From the NCBI GenBank assembly GCA_913062735.1, contig CAJXWI010000171.1, positions 1 through 6,080 of the forward strand: DNA of 6,080 bases. Reading direction: 5' to 3'. Position numbers and translations under genes: made by a program. The notes under the pieces were generated by a model, which worked only from the letters and a program-made list of their open reading frames with translations, ran no database searches and was not told where the DNA came from. This DNA comes from an uncultured Arcobacter sp. (GTDB taxonomy: Bacteria; Campylobacterota; Campylobacteria; Campylobacterales; Arcobacteraceae). This document shows positions 1-5,653 of this stretch, in pieces (the first letter of the stretch is position 1; the number at the start of each line of letters is the position of its first letter).

Positions 1-813
1 TTTTTTGAATCCTGCTTCTAAAACTTTCGTACGGTCTGCTGGAACATTTTTTGCTAATGCAAGTCCACGCCAATCTAGAATAGGAGCGTCAGCTGCGTAA
101 CCTTCTTCAGCAAGTGTTGGAACATTTGGAAATAAAGGATGTCTTGTTTTATCATCAGTTGCTAAAATACTAACTTGGCCAGCTTCTTTTAATTGTTTCA
201 TTTCATCAATTCCTGTAGCTGCTAAATCAATATGTCCCCCTAATAAAGCTGAACGTGTAGGAGCTCCTCCATCAAAAGGAATAAAGTTAAATTCAATACC
301 ATTTTTAATACCTAAAGATGCAGCAGATAAATGCCAAGCAACACCAGCACCAGTATGTCCAATTGTTACTTTTCCTGGGTTTGCTTTTGCATATTTAACT
401 ACGTCACCAATTGATGACCATTTAGAATCTGCTTTAACACTTAAAGCAGGTGCACTTTGGTTTAATAACTGAAGTAATTTAAAATCACGAAAGTTAAGAT
501 TTGATAAACCCATTAATTTATAAGTACTAAGTCCAAATGTAATCATACCAACAGTATAACCGTCAGCTCGTGCAAGTCTGGCTGCACTCATACCAACAAC
601 ACCTTGTCCCCCAGTTTTATTAACAACATTTACATTTACACCAATGTGCTTTTTAGCATTTTTAACCAATGCTCTTGCAATTGTATCTGTCCCACCACCT
701 GCTGACCATGGTACAATTAATGTAATGTCTTTTTCAGGGAATGCAGCAAATGCCGTACTTACAGAAAGTCCTATAGCCAATAGTACACTTCTAATTTGTT
801 TTACTTGTTTCAT
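1..813 (-). CDS. TctC/Bug-family solute-binding protein of a tripartite tricarboxylate transporter (3' end outside window)
   Basis: Periplasmic binding protein that would capture a carboxylate-type solute and deliver it to TctA/TctB-type membrane subunits. The first 271 residues are visible; the family is usually about 320, so roughly 50 C-terminal residues lie beyond the left edge. It opens with a Sec signal peptide: basic MKQVKQIR, a hydrophobic core, and likely cleavage after AFA at residue 23. Typical family blocks follow: IVPWSAGGGTDTIAR (33-47), NKTGGQG (65-71), GHTGAGVAWHL (152-162), PFDGGAPTRSALLGGHIDLA (179-198) and DWRGLALAK (247-255). The ATG at 813 has an AAGG ribosome site 8 nt upstream. 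The gene is divergent from a FadR-type regulator, which suggests substrate-induced expression. The ligand cannot be read from sequence; Bug proteins bind varied organic and amino acids. tctB and tctA would be expected to the left but are not visible, so an orphan binding protein is possible. Confidence 0.93.
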   Translation of the reverse strand, partial: MKQVKQIRSVLLAIGLSVSTAFAAFPEKDITLIVPWSAGGGTDTIARALVKNAKKHIGVNVNVVNKTGGQGVVGMSAARLARADGYTVGMITFGLSTYKLMGLSNLNFRDFKLLQLLNQSAPALSVKADSKWSSIGDVVKYAKANPGKVTIGHTGAGVAWHLSAASLGIKNGIEFNFIPFDGGAPTRSALLGGHIDLAATGIDEMKQLKEAGQVSILATDDKTRHPLFPNVPTLAEEGYAADAPILDWRGLALAKNVPADRTKVLEAGFKK

Positions 814-843
814 TTTTTTTCCTTAATTAAATTTAGTTTTTTA

Positions 844-885
844 ATTATATACTTGAATGCTAATTATTCATTTATATTAATTATA
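844..885 (-). promoter_or_regulatory. Candidate promoter(s) for the tctC-like gene
   Basis: Two TATAAT hexamers read on the minus strand, at 885-880 and 849-844. The first would start transcription near 873, and its -35 region (about 903-908) falls inside the palindromic operator at 901-915, an arrangement suited to repression. The second would start near 837, giving a leader of about 24 nt. Neither has a convincing TTGACA, which is common in Campylobacterota promoters. The choice between them is inference. Confidence 0.4.
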
Positions 886-900
886 AAATCAATTCTCCTA

Positions 901-915
901 TTTGGTATGACCAAA
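901..915. promoter_or_regulatory. Palindromic operator O1, TTTGGT-N3-ACCAAA
   Basis: TTTGGTATGACCAAA is a perfect inverted repeat with 6-bp arms and a 3-bp centre. Its core TGGTATGACCA fits the TNGTNNNACNA consensus known for FadR-subfamily GntR regulators, and such a regulator is encoded next door. It overlaps the predicted -35 region of the tctC-like gene, so bound protein would be expected to block RNA polymerase. Confidence 0.7.
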
Positions 916-1077
916 TTAGTAATTCATCTTATACTACTTTTTTTTAAATATTGCTTAATCTAAGTATATTATTCTAAATACATCTAAAATACCGAGCTAT
1001 ATAATGAGATAACTTATTTAATATATACCAAATTCATTAATTTTTCAATCCCTTTAATAAATTATCTATTCTTAATA

Positions 1078-1088
1078 TGGTTATACCA
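1078..1088. promoter_or_regulatory. Palindromic operator O2, TGGT-N3-ACCA
   Basis: TGGTTATACCA is a perfect inverted repeat with the same arm and 3-bp spacing as the site at 903-913, and it too fits the FadR-subfamily consensus. It sits just upstream of, or over, the -35 region of the regulator gene, depending on which -10 is used. It therefore probably serves autoregulation. Centres of the two palindromes are 175 bp apart, so cooperative looping is conceivable but unproven. Confidence 0.65.
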
Positions 1089-1109
1089 AACTTAATTTAT
1101 AAATAATTA

Positions 1110-1118
1110 TGGTACAAT
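1110..1118 (+). promoter_or_regulatory. Candidate extended -10 of the gntR promoter
   Basis: TGGTACAAT reads as an extended -10 (TG, one base, TACAAT at 1113-1118). Transcription would begin near 1125, leaving a leader of about 20 nt before the GTG at 1145. If this is right, the ATG at 1109 cannot be the start codon because it would not be transcribed. A competing TATAAA lies at 1098-1103, and its -35 region would be covered by operator O2. Confidence 0.4.
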
Positions 1119-1128
1119 TCATTAATTT

Positions 1129-1135
1129 AAAGGAG
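1129..1135 (+). promoter_or_regulatory. Ribosome binding site deciding the gntR start
   Basis: AAAGGAG is a near-ideal Shine-Dalgarno sequence ending 9 nt before the GTG at 1145. It lies inside the frame of the longer version starting at ATG 1109, which itself has only AT-rich sequence and no ribosome site upstream. This favours the GTG start. Confidence 0.75.
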
Positions 1136-1144
1136 ATAATAATT

Positions 1145-1855
1145 GTGAATAAAACAGAATCAGCCCAAAAAGGAAGAATTTCTGATTATTTAGTAGATCA
1201 ACTAGAAGCAAGAATATTATCTAATAATATAAAAGATGGAGAAACCTTACCTGCTGAGAGAGAATTAATGAATCAGTATAATGTAAGCAGAACCGTTGTT
1301 AGAGAAGCAATTGCGACATTATCTAGTAAAGGGTTAATAGTAACAAAACCTAGATTTAGACCAGTTGCTAGAAAACCTGATGTTGATTCAGCCTTAACTT
1401 CTATTAATGGAATGGTAGGACATCTTTTAAGCCAAGAAGATGGTGTTAAAAATTTATTTTATACACGATTAATGCTTGAAGCAATGTTAGTACGTGAAGC
1501 TGCAATACATGCGAATAAAGATGATATAAAAGCGTTAAGAGTGGCTTTAGAAGCTAACTATAATGCAATAAATGATTCAGATATATTTCATACTACAGAT
1601 GTATTATTTCACTCTATTCTTTATGCGATTCCTAACAATCCAATATTTCCTGCTATTCAAAAAGCTTTTGTAAATTGGTTATCTAATTATTGGAAAAATA
1701 TGAAAATGCATCCAGGGAAAAATGAACTAAATTATAATGCACATAAGAAAATATTTGAAGCTATTTTAAACAGGGATCCTGATGAAGCTGAAAAAGCGCT
1801 ACGAGAACATCTTACAAATGGATGGAAAGAACTTGAAGAAACATTTAATTCATAG
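1145..1855 (+). CDS. GntR-family transcriptional regulator, FadR subfamily (FCD domain), GTG start
   Basis: DNA-binding repressor or activator, 236 residues from the GTG. An in-frame ATG at 1109 adds 12 residues but lacks a ribosome site. The N-terminal winged helix-turn-helix spans about residues 10-75 and carries the GntR signature: LPAERELMNQYNVSRTVVRE, then AIATLSSKGLI. The C-terminal all-helical FCD domain (about 95-230) shows the Asp plus three His set that holds a metal in this subfamily: D152 and H156 (DVLFH), H200 (NAHKKIF) and H222 (REHL). FCD regulators usually sense carboxylates, with the metal helping to bind the acid. That fits the divergent neighbour, a tricarboxylate-transporter binding protein. 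Two TGGT-N3-ACCA palindromes upstream are the probable binding sites, implying control of both the transporter gene and itself. The effector is not deducible. Confidence 0.93.
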   Translation: MNKTESAQKGRISDYLVDQLEARILSNNIKDGETLPAERELMNQYNVSRTVVREAIATLSSKGLIVTKPRFRPVARKPDVDSALTSINGMVGHLLSQEDGVKNLFYTRLMLEAMLVREAAIHANKDDIKALRVALEANYNAINDSDIFHTTDVLFHSILYAIPNNPIFPAIQKAFVNWLSNYWKNMKMHPGKNELNYNAHKKIFEAILNRDPDEAEKALREHLTNGWKELEETFNS

Positions 1856-1857
1856 GG

Positions 1858-1910
1858 AAAGTTTTATTAAGTCTTATATAAAGATTAGATTTTAATAAGA
1901 CGATAACTTT
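1858..1910. terminator. Weak imperfect hairpin in the convergent spacer
   Basis: An outer stem AAAGTT (1858-1863) with AACTTT (1905-1910) and an inner stem GTCTTAT (1871-1877) with ATAAGAC (1895-1901) are separated by an uneven internal loop. It begins right after the gntR stop codon. It is AT-rich and lacks a clean T-run, so it may act as a poor terminator for gntR or have no function. The rest of 1911-1983 shows only a short AAGTACTT palindrome (1970-1977). Confidence 0.3.
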
Positions 1911-1983
1911 AATATAATTAAAAGATATTCTTTCTTAGATACTTTGAATAAAAAATAAGTAAAGCAATGAAGTACTTGATATT

Positions 1984-2790
1984 TTAAATCTTTAGAAAAT
2001 CTGTGAAAATTCCATCTACTCCCATAGTATAAAGCTCTTTTTTTCTTTTCTTATCATTCACCGTAAATACATTTACTTTATAATTAGCATTCTTTAACAT
2101 TGCCACAACTTTTTTATTAACAATTGCATCTTCACAATTATAGGCTTCAACATCCAATTTTTTAAGATAAAGAAGTAAGTTTTTAGGGTGTTTTTTTTCA
2201 ACTAAAGCAGCCCTATGTATTAGGGGTGCTATCTTCTTAGCTTTTTTTAAATAAGAATGATTAAAAGATGATAAAAGAACATTTTCCTGCATCGCCATTT
2301 CTTTAACTATTTTGATGATTTCTTTGACCACCTTATTGTTAAAAGGTGTTTTTTTCATGTCTTTAATTTCTATATTTGCCAAAAATGAATTTTTTTTACA
2401 AAACTCTAAGACTTGTTTTAGTGTTAAAATCTTTTCTGATTTGATTTCACTTTTTTTTATAATTTTATCTTTTATAGTACCAAAAGGATCTTTTTCAATA
2501 AACCATGTTCCAAAATCTAAGCCTAATAACTCGTCATAGGTGAAATCATGTACTTTCTTTTTTTTATGTGTAGTTTTATTTCTTATGATATTAGAAGTTC
2601 GTTTTAGTGTTTTATCATGAATTACAACTGCTACTCCATCTTTACTTAGGGCAACATCAAATTCTATAAAATCAGATTTTCCAAGAGCTGCTTTAAAAGC
2701 ACTCATCGTATTTTCAGGGCGAATTGCTCTAAAACCTCTGTGCGCAGCAATTAAGTGGGATTTATTTTTTATAGTATCGTAAAATCCCAT
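1984..2790 (-). CDS. Glycerophosphodiester phosphodiesterase (GDPD family, UgpQ-like)
   Basis: Predicted metal-dependent enzyme that hydrolyses glycerophosphodiesters to glycerol-3-phosphate and an alcohol; 268 residues, close to the usual size of UgpQ-type proteins. It has no signal peptide or membrane segment, so it should act in the cytoplasm. Family motifs are intact: HRG at 17-19, PENT at 25-28, EFD at 43-45, DGVAVVIHD at 51-59 with the second catalytic His at 58, EIK at 141-143, SSFNH at 174-178, FTVND at 242-246 and GVDGIFTDF at 257-265. H17, H58, E43, D45 and E141 match the expected catalytic and metal positions. Lysine-rich stretches at 71-79 and 101-120 lengthen the region before the conserved LTL segment. 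Its ATG overlaps the last base of the upstream permease stop (TAATG), with only a weak ribosome site, so translation is probably coupled. It is the last gene of the polyamine-type transporter operon. The substrate is unknown. Confidence 0.92.
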   Translation of the reverse strand: MGFYDTIKNKSHLIAAHRGFRAIRPENTMSAFKAALGKSDFIEFDVALSKDGVAVVIHDKTLKRTSNIIRNKTTHKKKKVHDFTYDELLGLDFGTWFIEKDPFGTIKDKIIKKSEIKSEKILTLKQVLEFCKKNSFLANIEIKDMKKTPFNNKVVKEIIKIVKEMAMQENVLLSSFNHSYLKKAKKIAPLIHRAALVEKKHPKNLLLYLKKLDVEAYNCEDAIVNKKVVAMLKNANYKVNVFTVNDKKRKKELYTMGVDGIFTDFLKI

Positions 2791-3644
2791 TAAGCACTTT
2801 TCTTAGAAAAAATTAAATTTAAAATAGCCAAAATGGAAGTACCCATAATAAGCAAAAATGAAATAGCATTAATAACAGGAGTACTTCCATCTCTTACTTG
2901 CAAATACAAATTAACAGGTAAGGTTGTATCTGACCCAATTAAAAATAAAGTTGTATTAAAATTCTCAAAACTCATTAAAAATGCTACTGCTCCAGCGCCA
3001 ATCAAGGCTGGTTTTAAAAATGGAATTATTATATAACGAATACTTTGAAATTTAGTAGCACCTAAATTAAGTGCAGCTTCTTCCAAAGAATTATCAAACT
3101 TTTTAAGTCTTGCTGATACTACTAATAATACAAAAGTAGTAATAAAAGCAAATTGCCCAAGTACAACCAACCAGAAACTAGGACGTAAAATCTCTAAGTC
3201 CAAAGCAAAATTATCTTCTAAAAATAAGCCTGTAGAATTTACAGATAATAATAAAGAGATACCTAATATTACTCCTGGAATTACTAAAGGTGTAAGGGCT
3301 AAAAAGAATAAAAACTGCTTGTATCTAAAGTTTTCTCTCTCAAATAAAAAGGCAGCAAGCGTTCCAATAATTAAAGAAAAAATAGATACAAAAAAAGCAG
3401 TTTGTGCTGAAACCCACATAGATAAAAGGTTTTGTGTATCTTTTAATATTCCTAGTCGCTCTTCGGTATCACTTATGAACCAATCTAATGTAAACCCATT
3501 CCATGGTAAAGAAGGAAAATTAGAATCATTAAAAGCCAAAACAGATGTAACGATTAAAGGTGCAAATAAAAAAATAAAAAAAGCTATAACATAAAGTTTA
3601 AAACCAATAGAATAAGCTTTTGAATTAGGTAGGGTACGAATCAT
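2790..3644 (-). CDS. Polyamine-type ABC transporter permease, PotC-like
   Basis: Inner-membrane subunit of an importer, 284 residues. Six hydrophobic segments are visible at about 16-37, 80-101, 111-134, 156-178, 212-237 and 257-280. The cytoplasmic EAA loop, which docks on the ATPase, lies at 189-208: EEAALNLGA followed by the conserved Gly and the IIPF segment. Gene order and similarity place it as the PotC partner of the PotB-like gene upstream, with which it shares a 4-nt ATGA overlap; an AAGG ribosome site lies about 8 nt before its ATG. It in turn overlaps the GDPD gene by 1 nt. The family also includes permeases for other small solutes (for example iron or phosphonates), so the polyamine label depends on the binding protein of the operon. 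Confidence 0.9.
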   Translation of the reverse strand: MIRTLPNSKAYSIGFKLYVIAFFIFLFAPLIVTSVLAFNDSNFPSLPWNGFTLDWFISDTEERLGILKDTQNLLSMWVSAQTAFFVSIFSLIIGTLAAFLFERENFRYKQFLFFLALTPLVIPGVILGISLLLSVNSTGLFLEDNFALDLEILRPSFWLVVLGQFAFITTFVLLVVSARLKKFDNSLEEAALNLGATKFQSIRYIIIPFLKPALIGAGAVAFLMSFENFNTTLFLIGSDTTLPVNLYLQVRDGSTPVINAISFLLIMGTSILAILNLIFSKKSA

Positions 3645-4498
3645 GACAGAGCCTTAGATAGGTTTTGTTTGGTAAGTTTAAGACCTAACCAAATAATAAA
3701 AGAGGATAAAGCCAAAAGTAAAAATCCAAAAGCTGCACCTTGATTCCAATTTAAAGAAGCAATAAATTCATTATAGATTTGTTCCGTAAACCATAAAGAA
3801 TTTTTACCTCCCATTAAATTAGGGGTCAAATAATTTCCAAGTGTTAACATAAATACTACAATAGAACCAGACACAATTCCCGAGGCACTATAAGGTATTA
3901 CTATTTTGAAAAAGATTGTAAGTTTTGAAGCGCCTAAATCATGAGCAGCTTCAATATAAGAATCATCCATTCCTTCTAAAGAAGAAATTAAAGGTACCAC
4001 CATAAATAGCATTGAAGTATATACAAGACCCATAATCATTGAAGCATCATTGTATAAAAGCTCGATACCAGAAGTAGTAAGTCCCATGCCTTGTAAAAAA
4101 TAGTTAATAACTCCACTTTCTCTTAAAATTATAGTCCATCCATAAACACGAACAAGTTCACTTACCCAAAAAGGTAAAAGCAAAAGAATAATTAAAAAAG
4201 CGCTGTAGCGTTTATTTACTATTTTCGTAATATAAAAAGCAATTGGAAAAGTGATAATAAAGGTTAAGAATGTAACAAAAATAGCATACATAGCTGTTCT
4301 TAAAAAAGTCAACCAGTAAATATCATTGTTAAAAAACTCTTTATAGTTCTCAAAACTCCAAACCATTATTTCATCATCATTTTCAAAACGTAAAGACATG
4401 ATTAAAAGTTCAATTTGTGGAATAACAATCAAAAGCCCTAACCATAAAATAATAGGAACTAAAAAAACATAAAAACCTAAAGATGTTGCATTTTTCAT
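3641..4498 (-). CDS. Polyamine-type ABC transporter permease, PotB-like
   Basis: Inner-membrane subunit pairing with the PotC-like permease, 285 residues from the ATG at 4498. Six hydrophobic segments lie at about 8-32, 68-91, 100-118, 152-172, 207-229 and 256-275. The EAA loop is at 183-202 (EAAHDLGASKL, then the IVIP segment). An in-frame ATG at 4525 would add MTAKHIGLN and overlap the ATPase gene by 26 nt, but it has no ribosome site. The 4498 ATG follows the ATPase stop by one base (TAA T ATG), has AGGG 6 nt upstream, and gives an N-terminus starting MKN just before the first membrane segment, so I prefer it. The 3' end overlaps the next permease by 4 nt. Tight spacing implies one transcript and coupled translation. 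Confidence 0.88.
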   Translation of the reverse strand: MKNATSLGFYVFLVPIILWLGLLIVIPQIELLIMSLRFENDDEIMVWSFENYKEFFNNDIYWLTFLRTAMYAIFVTFLTFIITFPIAFYITKIVNKRYSAFLIILLLLPFWVSELVRVYGWTIILRESGVINYFLQGMGLTTSGIELLYNDASMIMGLVYTSMLFMVVPLISSLEGMDDSYIEAAHDLGASKLTIFFKIVIPYSASGIVSGSIVVFMLTLGNYLTPNLMGGKNSLWFTEQIYNEFIASLNWNQGAAFGFLLLALSSFIIWLGLKLTKQNLSKALS

Positions 4499-4499
4499 A

Positions 4500-5564
4500 T
4501 TAAGCCCTATATGTTTTGCAGTCATTGAAATGTACGGCTGCTTCTATAGTATCTCCTACTTTTATATGAGAAAACTGTCTATTTTGTGGAAGTGATACTT
4601 GAATTTCTTCTTGAGTATTATGAATATTGGCTAAAAGTTTTGTATTTGAACCATCAAATAAGATATTTTTAATGTCTAAGGTAAATCGATTTAGGTCTTC
4701 TAAATTAGCTTCAGGCATTAAAATAATTGCTTCTGGTCTTATATATACTTTACACTTTTCAGATATTTCTTCTATACAAGTAACTTTTAACTCTAATGAA
4801 TTGTTAAGAACAACTGCATCATTTTTAAGATGTTTTCCTAAAAAAATATTTGATTCTCCGACAAAACCAGCAACAAATGATGTTTTTGGGTTAGCATACA
4901 AGTTTTTTGGTGTATCAATTTGTTCAAAAGATCCATTGTTCATAACAGCTACTTTGTCACTCATTACTAACGCTTCACTTTGATCATGGGTAATATAAAT
5001 AAAAGTAGTTCCAAATTCTTCTTGAAGTTTTTTAAGTTCAATTTTCATTGTTTCACGCAGTTTTAAATCCAAAGCACCTAAGGGCTCATCAAGAAGCAAA
5101 ATAGAAGGTTCTAGTACTAGTGAGCGAGCAATTGCAACACGTTGCCTTTGACCTCCTGATAACTGAGTAACTTCTTTTTTACCATAACCTTTTAAATGAA
5201 CTTTTTCCAAAATATCATTTACTTTTTTACTTATTATTTCTTTTGATAGCTTTTTTCTTCTAAGTCCAAAAGCAATGTTTTCTTCTACATTCATCATAGG
5301 GAAAAGTGCCAAATTTTGAAAAACCAAATTTACAGGACGATTATTTGGAGCAATTCCAATCATTTCTTCATCTCTTATTAAAATAGAACCAGAACTTGGC
5401 TCTAAAAAACCAGCAATCATCCGTAAAAGAGTCGTTTTCCCACATCCCGATGGACCCAATATAGAAAAGAATTTCCCCTCTTCTACAACAAAATCTATGC
5501 CATTTACTGCATTATGATCGGCAAATTGTTTTTGCAACTTCTTTATTTCTAATACGTTCTTCAT
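4500..5564 (-). CDS. Polyamine-type ABC transporter ATP-binding protein, PotA-like
   Basis: Cytoplasmic ATPase that drives the importer; 354 residues, slightly shorter than E. coli PotA. The nucleotide-binding domain is complete: Walker A GPSGCGKTT (37-45), Q-loop glutamine 83 in VFQNLALFP, signature LSGGQRQRVAIARS (135-148), Walker B ILLLDEP (155-161), the D-loop GALD next to it, and H-loop histidine 193 in ITHDQSEAL. After about residue 235 comes a TOBE-type regulatory domain with the usual VYIRPEAI (273-280). The ATG is preceded by AAAGGGA about 6 nt upstream. An 89-bp gap with a terminator and a second inverted repeat separates it from the binding-protein gene, while the permease genes follow without a gap. 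PotA versus related MOI-type ATPases (Fbp, Phn, Sfu) cannot be told from this gene alone. Confidence 0.93.
   Translation of the reverse strand: MKNVLEIKKLQKQFADHNAVNGIDFVVEEGKFFSILGPSGCGKTTLLRMIAGFLEPSSGSILIRDEEMIGIAPNNRPVNLVFQNLALFPMMNVEENIAFGLRRKKLSKEIISKKVNDILEKVHLKGYGKKEVTQLSGGQRQRVAIARSLVLEPSILLLDEPLGALDLKLRETMKIELKKLQEEFGTTFIYITHDQSEALVMSDKVAVMNNGSFEQIDTPKNLYANPKTSFVAGFVGESNIFLGKHLKNDAVVLNNSLELKVTCIEEISEKCKVYIRPEAIILMPEANLEDLNRFTLDIKNILFDGSNTKLLANIHNTQEEIQVSLPQNRQFSHIKVGDTIEAAVHFNDCKTYRA
4505..4508 (-). promoter_or_regulatory. Ribosome binding site supporting the shorter potB-like start
   Basis: AGGG on the minus strand, inside the last codons of the ATPase gene, stands 6 nt before the ATG at 4498. 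The alternative ATG at 4525 is preceded by a sequence without purine-rich complementarity to 16S rRNA. Confidence 0.5.
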
Positions 5565-5586
5565 TCTGTCCCTTTGTTATACTAAA

Positions 5587-5629
5587 CAAGTTTATGCAAT
5601 AGAAACGCTATTTATATTGCATAAATTTG
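5587..5629. repeat. Long inverted repeat between the binding-protein and ATPase genes
   Basis: Arms 5587-5600 and 5616-5629 are complementary at 13 of 14 positions; the inner ten (TTTATGCAAT and ATTGCATAAA) are perfect. The loop is 15 nt. It lies after the terminator and about 14 nt upstream of the potA-like ribosome site on the minus-strand transcript. It could be an mRNA-stabilising or processing hairpin, or a DNA operator. It has no T-run, so it is not a second intrinsic terminator. Confidence 0.6.
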
Positions 5630-5630
5630 A

Positions 5631-5652
5631 AAAAGAGGGCTAACCCTCTTTT
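5631..5652 (-). terminator. Rho-independent terminator after the potD-like gene
   Basis: Perfect 9-bp stem AAAAGAGGG / CCCTCTTTT with a 4-nt loop, starting one base after the binding-protein stop codon. In the minus-strand RNA the GC-rich core is followed by UCUUUUU, which fits an intrinsic terminator. Its place inside an operon suggests partial termination, which would lower expression of the ATPase and permeases relative to the binding protein. Confidence 0.8.
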
Positions 5653-5653
5653 C

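Larger units (their letters stand above)
814..1144. other. Divergent intergenic control region (331 bp)
   Basis: Non-coding stretch between the divergently read tctC-like and gntR genes. It holds two perfect TGGT-N3-ACCA palindromes (cores 903-913 and 1078-1088), a lone ACCAAA half-site at 1027-1032, and a 13-bp direct repeat AATTCATTAATTT at 1031-1043 and 1116-1128. Several TATAAT-like hexamers occur, including one on the plus strand at 1000-1005. The central part, about 930-1015, is AT-rich and shows no open frame or strong hairpin. Confidence 0.7.

Noticed and set aside
644..826. Short plus-strand open frame of 60 codons
   Set aside because: It lies antisense within the well-supported tctC-like gene, has no family resemblance, and is a by-product of that gene's codons.
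959..990. Three TCTAA-containing short repeats with 14- and 10-bp spacing
   Set aside because: Too short and AT-rich to separate from chance; spacing is irregular.
1958..1977. Possible minus-strand terminator for GDPD (AAGTA/TACTT stem followed by ATTTTTT)
   Set aside because: Only a 5-bp AT-rich stem with a large loop, too weak to call; the transcript may end by another route or overlap the convergent gene.
2312..3594. Three plus-strand open frames (2312-2539, 2833-3036, 3319-3594)
   Set aside because: All are antisense to the GDPD and PotC-like genes, show low-complexity composition and lack ribosome sites or recognisable domains.
4627..4983. Plus-strand open frame of 118 codons
   Set aside because: It is antisense to the TOBE end of the ATPase gene, whose motifs are clear in the minus frame; no domain recognised in the plus frame.
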